Shown here: positions 8,606 through 17,540 of the stretch, in pieces
How the letters are laid out: each line of letters begins with the position of its first letter
Numbering within the stretch: the first letter of the stretch is position 1
Source: Eubacteriales bacterium
GTDB taxonomy: Bacteria; Bacillota; Clostridia; Peptostreptococcales; Anaerovoracaceae
Assembly (NCBI GenBank): GCA_028692105.1
Contig: JAQUYC010000009.1
Span: 1-62,837, forward strand
Direction of reading: 5' to 3'
Length of the DNA: 62,837 nucleotides
The notes under the pieces: generated by a model
Told to the model about the DNA's origin: nothing
Database searches by the model: none
Seen by the model: the letters and a program-made list of their open reading frames with translations, nothing else
Program-made: the position numbers and the translations under genes

Positions 8606-9352
8606 ATGGACAGTCTTTTAAAAGATGGAGAGAGAATAGATAGCATTGGATTCGGGAACCTCAGACTGATACAAAAGTCTGAGGATTTTTGCTATGGAAT
8701 CGATGCCGTACTTCTGGCCACCTTTGCAGATATAAATAAGAGCGCAAGGGTTATAGATCTTGGGACCGGAACGGGAATTATCCCTTTAATATTGAGCTAT
8801 CGGACCCAGGCATCTGAAATTTTTGGAGTTGAAGTACAGGAAAACTCTTACGAGCGGGGTCTTAGGAATATTCTGCTGAATGATTTGAAAGAAAGGATCA
8901 CTTTGATACGGTGCGATGTCAAAGATCTGCTGAAAGAGCAAAGCGTCAAATCTGGCAGCTTTGATGCGGTATTAACAAATCCACCCTACGTAAAGTACGG
9001 TGGGGGATTGAAGAATAAGACGGAATCAAGGATGATAGCGAGACACGAGACAACAGCAGAGCTTTCCGACTTTATCAAAGAAGCAAGTCTTCTTCTGCGT
9101 GAAAAGGGTGACTTCTATATGGTACACCGTCCGAACCGGCTTGCAGATATAATGGTTTTATGCCGTCTTTATGATCTGGAACCAAAGAGAATCAGATTTG
9201 TAAGTCCGAATAAAGATTCCGCCCCTAATATCATCCTGTTACATTGTGTGAAATACGGAAGACCTGATTTGAAATTTTTAAACCCGCTTTATGTTTATAC
9301 CGTTGAAGGTAATTACACGGACGAAATAAACGCGCTATATGAGAGGCCATAA
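8606..9352 (+). CDS. trmN6: tRNA1(Val) adenine-37 N6-methyltransferase
   Basis: A 248-residue class I SAM-dependent methyltransferase of the TrmN6/YabB type. The SAM-binding motif DLGTGTGIIP is near residues 46-55 and the adenine-N6 catalytic motif NPPYVK near 126-131. It should modify A37 of tRNA-Val. The 85 bases upstream carry two copies of TAGTCGCAGT 30 bases apart (8547 and 8577), whose meaning is unclear. The gene ends at a strong bidirectional terminator. Confidence 0.88.
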   Translation: MDSLLKDGERIDSIGFGNLRLIQKSEDFCYGIDAVLLATFADINKSARVIDLGTGTGIIPLILSYRTQASEIFGVEVQENSYERGLRNILLNDLKERITLIRCDVKDLLKEQSVKSGSFDAVLTNPPYVKYGGGLKNKTESRMIARHETTAELSDFIKEASLLLREKGDFYMVHRPNRLADIMVLCRLYDLEPKRIRFVSPNKDSAPNIILLHCVKYGRPDLKFLNPLYVYTVEGNYTDEINALYERP

Positions 9353-9370
9353 TATAAGAAGCTGTTACAA

Positions 9371-9402
9371 AAAAACCTGCCAGTATACCGGCAGGTTTTT
9401 TT
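9371..9402 (+). terminator. Bidirectional intrinsic terminator
   Basis: AAAAACCTGCC (9371-9381) pairs with GGCAGGTTTTT (9390-9400) across an 8-base loop, with A and T runs on both sides. It separates the convergent trmN6 and abrB genes and can serve both strands. Confidence 0.9.
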
Positions 9403-9425
9403 GGTCTATTTAAAATTGTTAAAGA

Positions 9426-9668
9426 CTAAAGCTTCTGCATTTCTTCAATGCAATCGGAGCACACATTCTTGTCATGAATGCGTTTTACATTCTTAGCGTT
9501 ACCACAGAAAATGCAAGCAGGTTCATATTTTTTCAATAATATATAATCACCATCAACATAGATCTCAATAGGATCCTTAATTTCGATATCTAAAGTCCTT
9601 CTCAATTCTATCGGAAGAACTATTCTGCCTAATTCGTCTACTTTTCTGACAATACCTGTAGCTTTCAT
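9426..9668 (-). CDS. abrB: AbrB-type transition-state regulator with C-terminal cysteine knuckle
   Basis: An 80-residue protein beginning MKATGIVRKVDELGRIVLP, the swapped-hairpin AbrB DNA-binding domain. The second ATG (9668) is chosen because AAAGGGGAG lies 7 bases upstream. Residues about 52-76 contain CIFCG and CSDC, a possible CX2C...CX2C zinc ribbon in place of the usual AbrB multimerisation domain. Its position beside trmN6 matches abrB of B. subtilis, so positional orthology is likely. It would repress post-exponential genes during growth. Confidence 0.88.
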   Translation of the reverse strand: MKATGIVRKVDELGRIVLPIELRRTLDIEIKDPIEIYVDGDYILLKKYEPACIFCGNAKNVKRIHDKNVCSDCIEEMQKL

Positions 9669-9765
9669 CGTCATACTCCCCTTTCTTCGAAATTTGAGCC
9701 ATTAAAATAAGTTGTCCCATTCAACCCTTGTATAATATTAACATTTAGAGGAAAACTAGTCAATA

Positions 9766-10092
9766 TTATTTTTCCGTCTTTTGAAGGAGGTTCTTAATAG
9801 AACCTATTGCATTAATCAGGGATGTTAAAGCGGCCACAACACTTTGATTTCCTTTAATAATATCAGAGATACTGCTTACAGAAGAAGTCAAATCGCCAAC
9901 TAATTTATCCATTTCCTTAGCATTATCAGCAGCTATGCCGGATATCACCTGGGCATCTTCAAGAATCTTATTCGTGTTTTTAATAACCGGTATCAAATTC
10001 TTAACAAAGACGATACAATAGACGAGTAAAACCAATATAGCCAGTCCGATCAATATTAAACCGGCATCTCCAAGCGTTATAGTCATATCCAT
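9766..10092 (-). CDS. Small membrane-anchored coiled-coil protein (DUF948-like)
   Basis: A 108-residue protein: one hydrophobic helix near residues 10-30, then a long polar heptad-rich helix with few charged clusters (LVGDLTSSVSSISDI). This resembles DUF948 general-stress proteins, although the match is by architecture only. The start ATG 10092 is set by GAGGAGGG, 8 bases upstream. It is transcribed away from spmAB. Function unknown. Confidence 0.65.
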   Translation of the reverse strand: MDMTITLGDAGLILIGLAILVLLVYCIVFVKNLIPVIKNTNKILEDAQVISGIAADNAKEMDKLVGDLTSSVSSISDIIKGNQSVVAALTSLINAIGSIKNLLQKTEK

Positions 10093-10209
10093 CAGTTCAT
10101 CCCTCCTCGGATATATTATTACCCATAAATTGGGAAAATTCAACATTTATTTTGAATTTTTGAATATTAATGTTAATATTACCATTACTATTTGAGGAGG
10201 GCAATAAAA

Positions 10210-10785
10210 ATGATGAATTACATATGGGCAGGGATGCTGATTTTAGGAATCGTATTTGCCGTGATTAATGGAAGGCTTAATGAATTCAGCGATGGTCTGA
10301 TGAAAAGCTGTACAAATGGTGTATACTTTGTCATTGGGCTTGCCGGAATAATGGCTGTATGGTCCGGAATCATGAATATAGCAAAAGAAACAGGCTTAAT
10401 TGATTTCGTGGCCGATAAGACAAAACCTCTGATCCGCTTCCTGTTCCCTGTGGGTTTGAAAAAGGAAACCACCGCAATGATCCTTATGAGCTTTACAGCA
10501 AATGTCTTTGGGGCAGGTAACAGTGCCACGGTATTTTCTATAAAGGCAATGGAGATGCTGGATGCAGAAAATCACCGGAAAACAGCTGCCAGCAATGAAA
10601 TGTGCATGTTCATTGCTGTTAATATGTCAATGATACAGCTTGTGCCGATAACAGTGATTAAAATAAGTAGTGAAGCCGGTTCGATAAATGCAGGCAACAT
10701 CATAATCCCTTCCATACTTGCAGGGCTTGTATCGATGGCCGCATCGATATTCATATGTAAGCTGTATGAGAGGAAGCGCATATGA
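10210..10785 (+). CDS. spmA: Spore maturation protein A
   Basis: A 191-residue polytopic membrane protein of the nucleoside-recognition (Gate) domain family. SpmA and SpmB are needed for full spore-core dehydration in B. subtilis and Clostridium. The conserved TANVFGAGNSAT segment lies near 97-108, and four or five hydrophobic helices span the chain. GAGGAGGG (10193-10200) sits 9 bases before ATG 10210, which I prefer to the upstream TTG. It overlaps spmB by ATGA. Confidence 0.93.
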   Translation: MMNYIWAGMLILGIVFAVINGRLNEFSDGLMKSCTNGVYFVIGLAGIMAVWSGIMNIAKETGLIDFVADKTKPLIRFLFPVGLKKETTAMILMSFTANVFGAGNSATVFSIKAMEMLDAENHRKTAASNEMCMFIAVNMSMIQLVPITVIKISSEAGSINAGNIIIPSILAGLVSMAASIFICKLYERKRI

Positions 10786-11312
10786 TTGCTTCTGTATTAA
10801 ATCAAATATCACTCTTCTTTATACCGGGGATAATTACGCTGGTTATTTTTTTTGGAATCTATAAGAAGGCACCGATTTACGACTTATTCATAGAAGGGAC
10901 AAAAGACGGACTGAAAACCGCGATAGAGATACTCCCTTTCATAATAGCCATATTTGTCGGAATTGAGGCTTTGGTTAGTTCAGGGGCGATGGAATTCCTT
11001 GAGCGTATACTATCACCGGTTTTTCAATTACTGCGAATACCAAAAGAATTAACGTCAATGATATTATTAAGACCGGTTTCAGGGAGCGGGTCGCTTGTGT
11101 TGGTGGAAAAAATTGTAAACGAATACGGCCCGGACAGTTTTATCGGACGTTCAGCGTCAGTAATGGTCGGAAGCTGTGAAACAGTTTTTTATGTTTTAGC
11201 AGTATATTTTGGAGTTACTGCTGTAAAAAATATAAGACATTCTCTTTCTGCAGGATTGGTAGGATATGTCGTTGGAATTTTCGCTTCGCTGATTGCCTGT
11301 ATGTATATTTGA
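10782..11312 (+). CDS. spmB: Spore maturation protein B
   Basis: The 176-residue partner of SpmA with the same Gate-type fold: LFIEGTKDGLKTAIEILPF near 36-54 and the conserved LRPVSGSGSL near 96-105. It is a membrane protein expected in the mother cell or forespore membranes. Its ATG overlaps the spmA stop, which implies coupled synthesis in equal amounts. Confidence 0.93.
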   Translation: MIASVLNQISLFFIPGIITLVIFFGIYKKAPIYDLFIEGTKDGLKTAIEILPFIIAIFVGIEALVSSGAMEFLERILSPVFQLLRIPKELTSMILLRPVSGSGSLVLVEKIVNEYGPDSFIGRSASVMVGSCETVFYVLAVYFGVTAVKNIRHSLSAGLVGYVVGIFASLIACMYI

Positions 11313-11342
11313 TCACATCGCAGGAGATACTTTTAATAAGAG

Positions 11343-11410
11343 AGAAGGAAGTCTTGAGAAAATATGTTTTTTGTCCCCCTTTAGCATAAAACGAAGACTT
11401 CTTTCTTTTT
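11343..11410 (+). terminator. Possible long-loop terminator after spmB
   Basis: AGAAGGAAGTCTT (11343-11355) pairs with AAGACTTCTTTCT (11394-11406), 13 bp with one G-T pair, followed by TTTTA. The 38-base loop is long for an intrinsic terminator, so confidence is moderate. Confidence 0.5.
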
Positions 11411-11429
11411 ACTTGGATTTAAATTATAA

Positions 11430-11458
11430 TTGAAATAAGTATGCAATATAGTTATACT
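11430..11458 (+). promoter_or_regulatory. Sigma-A promoter of murA
   Basis: TTGAAA (11430-11435), a 17-base spacer and TATACT (11453-11458). The predicted start is about 30 bases before the murA GTG. Confidence 0.75.
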
Positions 11459-11496
11459 TAATACAGAATATTGATAACTAAATTTGGAGGAAAACG

Positions 11497-12759
11497 GTGG
11501 CAAAATTTTTAGTAGAAAAAAGTGGTGCATTACATGGAGAAGTTGAGATAAGTGGATCAAAAAATGCAGTATTGCCAATTATGGCTGCGGCAATTCTTAC
11601 AGGAGAAAAGTGTCAGATTATGGATGCTCCTGTTCTGAGGGATGTAGATGTAATGTGTAAGCTTTTGAGCAGCATAGGCTCCAAAGTCAAAGCAAACTAC
11701 GAGGAAAACACGATCGAAATAGAGACAGAGAATGTTATTGCAAACGAAGCACCTTATGAGCTGGTAAAAAAGATGCGCGCATCTATACTGGTTATGGGCC
11801 CGCTTCTTGCCAGAATGGGAAAGGCAAAGATTGCATTACCGGGTGGATGTGCAATAGGAGCCAGACCTATAAACCTTCATTTGAAAGGTTTTCAGGCATT
11901 AGGTGCCGACATCACAGAAGGCCATGGCTATGTTGAGGCTAAGGCGGACAAACTTACCGGAGCAAATGTATATCTGGATTTCCCAAGTGTTGGAGCTACA
12001 GAGAATATCATGATGGCAGCTGTACTTGCTGAAGGAATAACAGTGATTGAAAACGTAGCGGAAGAGCCTGAAATTGTCGATCTGGCAAACTTCTTGAACA
12101 AGATGGGTGCTAAAATCAAGGGTGCCGGAACAGATACAATCAAAATTGAAGGAGTTGAAACACTCCACGGCACTAAGCACGCGGTAATTCCTGACCGCAT
12201 AGAAACCGGGACATTTATGGTAGCGGCGGCAATAACAAGAGGTAACATACTTATAAAAAACGTAGTACCTGATCATGTAAAGCCGGTGATAGCAAAACTC
12301 AAGGAGTGCGGCGTGGTCATAGAAGACAGCGATGAAGGTTTAAGGGTAAGGGGAGACGTCAACCCTCTTATTTCAACTGATATAAAGACATTGCCATATC
12401 CCGGATTCCCTACCGACATGCAATCTCAATTTATGGCATTTCTAACGACGGTATCAGGACCAAGTGTTGTTATTGAAACCGTATTTGAAAATAGATATAT
12501 GCATATCGGTGAATTGAATCGTATGGGAGCAAATATAAAAATAGAGGGGAGAAGTGCCATTATCCAAGGCGATCGAAATTTGCTGGGGGCGCAGGTGATC
12601 TCCACGGATCTGAGAGCAGGCGCTGCTTTGGTACTTGCCGGGCTTATGGCTGAAGGAACGACTGAAATATCAGAAGTTTATCACATTGAAAGAGGATATT
12701 CTGATTTTATCGGTAAGTTCAGAGCCCTGGGCGCATCCGTCAGAAGAATCGAAGAATAA
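11497..12759 (+). CDS. murA: UDP-GlcNAc 1-carboxyvinyltransferase
   Basis: A 420-residue enolpyruvyl transferase that commits UDP-GlcNAc to peptidoglycan synthesis. SGSKNAVLPIMAA near 19-31 and the segment ALPGGCAIGARPINLHLKG, with the PEP-binding, fosfomycin-targeted cysteine near 116, are intact. The start is GTG 11497, with GGAGG 6 bases upstream. The convergent neighbour is spoIID, as next to murAA in B. subtilis. Confidence 0.96.
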   Translation: MAKFLVEKSGALHGEVEISGSKNAVLPIMAAAILTGEKCQIMDAPVLRDVDVMCKLLSSIGSKVKANYEENTIEIETENVIANEAPYELVKKMRASILVMGPLLARMGKAKIALPGGCAIGARPINLHLKGFQALGADITEGHGYVEAKADKLTGANVYLDFPSVGATENIMMAAVLAEGITVIENVAEEPEIVDLANFLNKMGAKIKGAGTDTIKIEGVETLHGTKHAVIPDRIETGTFMVAAAITRGNILIKNVVPDHVKPVIAKLKECGVVIEDSDEGLRVRGDVNPLISTDIKTLPYPGFPTDMQSQFMAFLTTVSGPSVVIETVFENRYMHIGELNRMGANIKIEGRSAIIQGDRNLLGAQVISTDLRAGAALVLAGLMAEGTTEISEVYHIERGYSDFIGKFRALGASVRRIEE

Positions 12760-12769
12760 GGGCTGTTCT

Positions 12770-13768
12770 TTAGTAAACTTCGACGCCCGTATAATAATGC
12801 GCCAGGATATCAATATATTTATATCCTGCCTGAGCCATACCGTTTGCACCCCACTGGCTCATGCCAACGCCATGACCGTAACCATCTGTTGTAAACAAAA
12901 CATTATTTCCATTGACCGACACGCTGAAATTAGCGGAGCGTAATCCAAAAATATCTCGTATCTCACGTCCCTTTATAGTCAGATTGCCCGCCTGCATGGC
13001 TGCGACTCGTCCTCCCGCACTTCGTTCCAGCACTTTTATTGAGTTACTGTTCACGCTTTTCGTATCAAGATCAGGATAAGAGCGCTTAATTTTATTTTTG
13101 AATTCGGATAGGGAGATCTCTGATTGTTCGTTATGATGAGGGGCGGCAGCTTCAAATATGCTGTCAACACTTCGCAGATATGGAAGTGCAGACACAAAGA
13201 CATCCTCTGAATTTTCAGTTTTCCCTCCGCTGGAAGAATGAAACAATGGCTGCTCCACAAGTTCCCCCTGATAATACATCAGCTGACCTTTGGTGGTGTC
13301 GACAGCTGATTTTATTCTGGGCCATCCGCTACTCATCCACTCAGCTGATTTGATTTCTCTCAATTCCGCGGGACTGCGATACACTTGACAATGGACATCA
13401 TCACACACAGGCGCCGAAGGATGATTTGGATTTCCGCTGTCACCTGAGCGTATTATTTTTGACAGGGAATATGTGCGTGCTGCAACAGCCTGGGCTTTTA
13501 ATGCCTCTATTTCAAAATCAGAGGGCATTTCTCCGGCAACGACACCCATGACATATTCTTCAAATGGTATTGATTCAGTATTTCCGCTCAAATGACGGTA
13601 AACTTTTATGTATTCCGGCACAGCGATTGCCCCTGCTTTCGGAATGAGTTCCTGCTGCCGCTCTTCATGAAAAAATCCAATCAAAACGGAAGGCAGCAGT
13701 ATCAAGCAAAAAATCACCAGCGAGCAAATTATGGCAAAGGGCTTCAATATATTTCCCTTGTATCTCAT
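12770..13768 (-). CDS. spoIID: Stage II sporulation protein D
   Basis: A 332-residue lytic transglycosylase-type protein of the SpoIID/LytB family. With SpoIIM and SpoIIP it drives engulfment from the mother-cell side. One N-terminal membrane segment (about 10-30) anchors it. Landmarks are PFEEYVMGVVAGEMP near 70, the catalytic region ALKAQAVAARTY near 88-100, and the C-terminal GYGHGVGMSQWGANGMA. It would be sigma-E dependent. The stop lies 10 bases from that of murA. Confidence 0.95.
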   Translation of the reverse strand: MRYKGNILKPFAIICSLVIFCLILLPSVLIGFFHEERQQELIPKAGAIAVPEYIKVYRHLSGNTESIPFEEYVMGVVAGEMPSDFEIEALKAQAVAARTYSLSKIIRSGDSGNPNHPSAPVCDDVHCQVYRSPAELREIKSAEWMSSGWPRIKSAVDTTKGQLMYYQGELVEQPLFHSSSGGKTENSEDVFVSALPYLRSVDSIFEAAAPHHNEQSEISLSEFKNKIKRSYPDLDTKSVNSNSIKVLERSAGGRVAAMQAGNLTIKGREIRDIFGLRSANFSVSVNGNNVLFTTDGYGHGVGMSQWGANGMAQAGYKYIDILAHYYTGVEVY

Positions 13769-13863
13769 CCTGATCCTCCATCATACAATGCATGTCTTAA
13801 TTAAGTATATGAAGGATATCTGAAAATAATGATTTGTAGATTATCAGCAGCTTATCGGCAATA

Positions 13864-13892
13864 GAAAAACACCAGCCATGGTTTGACTGGTG
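13864..13892 (-). terminator. Terminator of spoVG
   Basis: Read on the minus strand, CACCAG (13892-13887) pairs with CTGGTG (13875-13870) and is followed by TTTTT. It lies 22 bases past the spoVG stop. Confidence 0.75.
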
Positions 13893-13914
13893 CCTGTAAA
13901 GAAAAACTCTGCTA

Positions 13915-14208
13915 TTATTCCGCTGTTGGCATCGTGGCTTCTTCACCTTTTTCTTCCAGAATTTTTTCATACTCGGCGAAAATGGCGTCCTTAATCTTGT
14001 TGCGCGTTTCTGAGACCAGAGGATGTGCGATATCTCTAAAATCACCTTCACCCATTTTTCTGCTCGGCATAGCAATGAACAAACCATTTTGCCCCTCAAT
14101 GATTTTGATATCGTGAACCACGAATTCATCATCGAAAGTAACGGAGACAACCGCTTTCATTTTGCCATCATCGTTCACCTTTCGAACCCTAACATCAGTT
14201 ATTCTCAT
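13915..14208 (-). CDS. spoVG: Septation/regulatory RNA-binding protein SpoVG
   Basis: A 97-residue protein starting [11 protein letters not shown], with [19 protein letters not shown] in the middle, the hallmark of SpoVG. The family binds nucleic acid and affects asymmetric septation and cortex formation. ATG 14208 is preceded by AAAGGTGG at 7 bases. It has its own promoter, overlapping the end of purR, and its own terminator. The purR-spoVG adjacency is ancestral in Firmicutes. Confidence 0.96.
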   Translation of the reverse strand: MRITDVRVRKVNDDGKMKAVVSVTFDDEFVVHDIKIIEGQNGLFIAMPSRKMGEGDFRDIAHPLVSETRNKIKDAIFAEYEKILEEKGEEATMPTAE

Positions 14209-14272
14209 ACTAAAACCACCTTTCATGCCCATCAAATTCCGAATACATACAAATATGTATCATGATATCCAC

Positions 14273-14301
14273 ATTATACAGTCGTTAACAATATTTTACA
14301 A
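14273..14301 (-). promoter_or_regulatory. Promoter of spoVG
   Basis: On the minus strand, TTGTAA (14301-14296), a 17-base spacer and TATAAT (14278-14273). The -35 box overlaps the purR stop codon. The leader is about 60 bases. Confidence 0.75.
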
Positions 14302-15120
14302 GATTTTTTTACAAGAAATCAGACTATTCGGAAATACCTCGATAATTTTGTTGCTTTCATCTACAGATCCTAAGTAAATAAGGGGAAAAAAGTCGGATAT
14401 TTTCTTTTTTTGAGGTTCTGTTGAAGCAATAACAACTCCTGTTCCTACAATTTCTATTTCAAATTCCGACAGCATTTCAATAATCCCTTTTATACTTCCG
14501 CCTGCTCGCATGAAATCATCAATAATAATTGCTTTTGAGCCTGAAGTAACCGCTCTCTTGGCCAGCGACATTTTTTGAATACGTTCAGAGGGACCTGAAA
14601 TATAATTAATGCTTACAGTTGAACCTTCTGAAATCTTACTTTCTCTGCGTATAACTACAAGCGGAAGATTAAGCATATGAGCAGTCATAAGCGCAACCGG
14701 AATGCCTTTGGTCTCAATGGTGACCACATAATCTGCACCCAATCCCATAAACCTCCCGGCAAATATCTCTCCTGCACATTTTACAATATTCGAATCGAAC
14801 ATAATATCGGATGTATATAGAAATCCACTGCCAAGTATACGGCTTTTGTCCCTAAGTTTCTCACAGATCAGGTCTAACAGTGCTGCCGTATCCGTGTCTG
14901 ATATGCAGGGGAGAAATCTTACTCCGCCTCCTGCTCCGGCTGTAGTCTCAATCATTCCGCTATCTATTGTTTCAAGAATCTGCTTTGCGGCGTGTATATC
15001 TTCACTTATACTGGATTTAGCCGACTGAAACATATCACAGAAATAACTTAGTGAATACTGTTTGCCTGGGTTTTCAGAGAGAATTTTAATAATAGCACCT
15101 ACTCGTTCTATTCGCTTCAT
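14296..15120 (-). CDS. purR: Purine operon repressor
   Basis: A 274-residue PurR of the Bacillus type: an N-terminal winged helix (about 1-72) fused to a phosphoribosyltransferase-like domain that senses PRPP. The PRPP loop AIIIDDFMRAGGSI lies near 196-209. I chose ATG 15120 (MKRIERVG) because it aligns with the family start; ATG 15135 is an alternative. No pur genes lie in the window, but prs, which makes PRPP, is 2.4 kb away. Confidence 0.93.
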   Translation of the reverse strand: MKRIERVGAIIKILSENPGKQYSLSYFCDMFQSAKSSISEDIHAAKQILETIDSGMIETTAGAGGGVRFLPCISDTDTAALLDLICEKLRDKSRILGSGFLYTSDIMFDSNIVKCAGEIFAGRFMGLGADYVVTIETKGIPVALMTAHMLNLPLVVIRRESKISEGSTVSINYISGPSERIQKMSLAKRAVTSGSKAIIIDDFMRAGGSIKGIIEMLSEFEIEIVGTGVVIASTEPQKKKISDFFPLIYLGSVDESNKIIEVFPNSLISCKKIL

Positions 15121-15217
15121 CTTTAAGTACCCCATTCCGAATTAAAATCACTTATGAACCGATTTTATTCGTTTATTTTCAATTTGTCAAATTTGCAGCA
15201 TTTTTTTCGGCTAATTG

Positions 15218-15226
15218 TGGTATAAT
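15218..15226 (+). promoter_or_regulatory. Extended -10 promoter of murC
   Basis: TGGTATAAT is a consensus -10 with the upstream TG of extended promoters; no good -35 is visible at 17 bases. It is placed about 110 bases before murC. Confidence 0.55.
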
Positions 15227-15335
15227 CGTTTGTATGTATGCATTATTATTAATACTCAGTGCCTGATCGGACACTGAATTGATCGACGGTGCAGCAAGAT
15301 ACATCGAACAACTCAAAAACACACGGAGGAATCTA

Positions 15336-16724
15336 ATGCTTAACCTTAATAAATTCAGGCATATTCACTGCATAGGCATTGGCGGAATAGGCTTGAGTGC
15401 TATTGCTGAAATATTTCTTTCAAGAGGATACCGGGTTTCCGGATCGGATATGAAAGAAAGCGAAATTACCGATAAATTAGTAAAAAAAGGAGCAGTGATC
15501 TATTCGGGTCATTGGGCAGAAAATATAGAGGGCGCAGATCTTGTTGTATATTCTTCTGCAGTTTCCCAGGATAACCCTGAAAGAACTGCTGCGGCAGAAC
15601 AAGGTATCCCTACAGCATCAAGAGCAGAAGTGCTCGGCATACTCATGAAGGAGTATGAAAACAGCATTGCCATAGCAGGGACACACGGAAAGACCACTAC
15701 AACATCAATGATTTCCTTGATACTTGAGAACGCATCCAAGGACCCCACTATTCTTGTCGGCGGAAACCTGCAGGAGGTCAGCGGTAATGTGAAGATCGGG
15801 AACAGCAGCTTTTTTGTTACAGAAGCTTGTGAATACATGGATAGTTTTTTAAGGCTTAATCCTCGTATAGAAATCATTTTAAATATTGATTCCGACCACC
15901 TTGATTATTTTAAAGACATGGAACATATTGCAAATTCCTTTGAAAGGTTTGCCAATTTGGTTCCGGAGGAGGGAACTGTTGTTGCCTTTGATGCAAATCC
16001 CTTCGTTAAGAGTATTTTGAAAGATTTGAACTGCAAGGTAGTTACATTTGGATTCAACGAAAACTGCGACTACTATGCAACAGATATCGAGTTTAATTCA
16101 CTTGGTATGCCCTCTTTTAAAATCCATAATAATGGAGATATCCTCTGTACCATTCAGCTGTCCATACCGGGAGAACATAATATCGCTAATGCTTTGGCTG
16201 CTTTTGCATGCTGTTATGGCTTGGATATATCAACCGAATCAATCATTTCAACTCTTGAAGCGTTTACAGGTACTCAAAGAAGGTTTGACGTTATCGGCGT
16301 TACAAAGAATAACATTAAAATTGTAGACGATTACGCACATCATCCGACGGAAATAAAGGCAACCCTGAAAGCAGCAAAGAACGTACCGCATAATGATCTG
16401 TGGTGCATATTTCAGCCGCATACTTATACTCGTACATTAGCTTTATTCGATGAGTTCGCTGAATCATTCGATGAAGCAGACAAAATTATCATGGCTGAGA
16501 TCTACGCTGCACGGGAAAAAAATATTTATAAAATCAGTTCCAGGGAGCTGGTAAATGAAATTAAGAGGGTGAATCCGACAAAAGAGGCTTATTATTTCGG
16601 AAATTTTGAAGAAATCGCAAGCTTTGTGTTGAATAATGCTCAAAGCGGAGACCTTGTTATCACAATGGGTGCGGGAGATATTTATAAAGTTGCAGAGATA
16701 ATTCTCGAAAAGGATAGGCTGTAA
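15336..16724 (+). CDS. murC: UDP-N-acetylmuramate--L-alanine ligase
   Basis: A 462-residue Mur ligase that adds L-alanine to UDP-MurNAc in the cytoplasm. The N-terminal nucleotide-binding CIGIGGIGLS is near 12-21, the ATP loop AGTHGKTTT near 107-115, and the C-terminal DDYAHHPTE near 340. The start ATG 15336 has GGAGGA 5 bases upstream; an in-frame start 57 bases earlier has none. It sits between purR and glmU, where B. subtilis has no such gene. Confidence 0.95.
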   Translation: MLNLNKFRHIHCIGIGGIGLSAIAEIFLSRGYRVSGSDMKESEITDKLVKKGAVIYSGHWAENIEGADLVVYSSAVSQDNPERTAAAEQGIPTASRAEVLGILMKEYENSIAIAGTHGKTTTTSMISLILENASKDPTILVGGNLQEVSGNVKIGNSSFFVTEACEYMDSFLRLNPRIEIILNIDSDHLDYFKDMEHIANSFERFANLVPEEGTVVAFDANPFVKSILKDLNCKVVTFGFNENCDYYATDIEFNSLGMPSFKIHNNGDILCTIQLSIPGEHNIANALAAFACCYGLDISTESIISTLEAFTGTQRRFDVIGVTKNNIKIVDDYAHHPTEIKATLKAAKNVPHNDLWCIFQPHTYTRTLALFDEFAESFDEADKIIMAEIYAAREKNIYKISSRELVNEIKRVNPTKEAYYFGNFEEIASFVLNNAQSGDLVITMGAGDIYKVAEIILEKDRL

Positions 16725-16741
16725 AGGCCTATTTTATTCTT

Positions 16742-16768
16742 TTGAAAAGAGTATAACAATGCTATAAT
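16742..16768 (+). promoter_or_regulatory. Possible promoter of the glmU-prs-pth-mfd operon
   Basis: TTGAAA (16742-16747) and TATAAT (16763-16768) with a short 15-base spacer. The -10 is consensus, but the spacing makes this tentative. Confidence 0.45.
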
Positions 16769-16804
16769 TAATTTGCCAAAAATAAAGTATTCAGGGAGGG
16801 AAAG

Positions 16805-17506
16805 ATGAAGGAACTGAAAGAATACGAAGAATCAGAAAAAAAAAGGCATGAAATCAATCTGAAGCACCTGTCTGCAGGCGTAAAATTTGTAGATTTAAAA
16901 ATGGCTTATATAGACGAACAAGTTATAATCGGAAAAGGGACAATCATATACCCCGGCGTTATCCTTGAAGGAAATACTAAGATTGGCGAAAACTGCGTGA
17001 TCGGTCAGAATTCCAGGATCGTTGGTTCTGAAATCGGGAACGGAACTGAGATTCAGAGTTCCGTCATATTGGAAAGTAATGTTGGTAATCATACGAAAAT
17101 AGGACCGTTTGCATATCTGAGGCCAAATAGCAAACTTGGCGATAATGTGAAGGTCGGTGATTTTGTTGAAGTAAAGAACTCATTTATTGGAAATGGGTCA
17201 AAAGCTTCTCATCTCTCTTATATCGGTGATTCCGATGTTGGCGAGGATGTCAATATCGGATGCGGAGTTGTATTTGTAAATTATGACGGAAAGAATAAGC
17301 ACCGTTCAGTTATAAAAGATGGCTCTTTTTTAGGCTGTAACGTAAATATCGTTTCACCTGTTGTGGTAGAAGAAGGTGCTTACATAGCTGCAGGTACTAC
17401 AGTAACCGGTAATGTACCGGCAGGTTCACTCTGTATCGGCAGAGCAAAGGAAAAAAACATCGAAGGTTGGACTGTTAAAAGAGGTTTATTAAAAAAGAAA
17501 AAATAG
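16805..17506 (+). CDS. glmU: GlmU acetyltransferase domain only (glucosamine-1-phosphate N-acetyltransferase)
   Basis: A 233-residue left-handed beta-helix protein equal to the C-terminal half of GlmU. The pyrophosphorylase half, normally about 225 residues, is absent. The catalytic set of E. coli GlmU (R333, K351, H363, Y366, N377, K392) has exact counterparts at R106, K124, H136, Y139, N150 and K165 with identical spacing, so acetylation of GlcN-1-P should work. UDP transfer must come from another protein. The gene begins within the family linker helix ([15 protein letters not shown]) behind a good GGGAGGG site, so this is a clean single-domain gene and not a broken one. It keeps the glmU-prs order. 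Confidence 0.88.
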   Translation: MKELKEYEESEKKRHEINLKHLSAGVKFVDLKMAYIDEQVIIGKGTIIYPGVILEGNTKIGENCVIGQNSRIVGSEIGNGTEIQSSVILESNVGNHTKIGPFAYLRPNSKLGDNVKVGDFVEVKNSFIGNGSKASHLSYIGDSDVGEDVNIGCGVVFVNYDGKNKHRSVIKDGSFLGCNVNIVSPVVVEEGAYIAAGTTVTGNVPAGSLCIGRAKEKNIEGWTVKRGLLKKKK

Positions 17507-17540
17507 CGATGCGTTCATAAATCAAGAAAGAGGTGTAGCA

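Noticed and set aside
13797-14150. Minus-strand frame overlapping spoVG
   Set aside because: Alternate frame of spoVG; the SpoVG frame has the correct start site and the family sequence.
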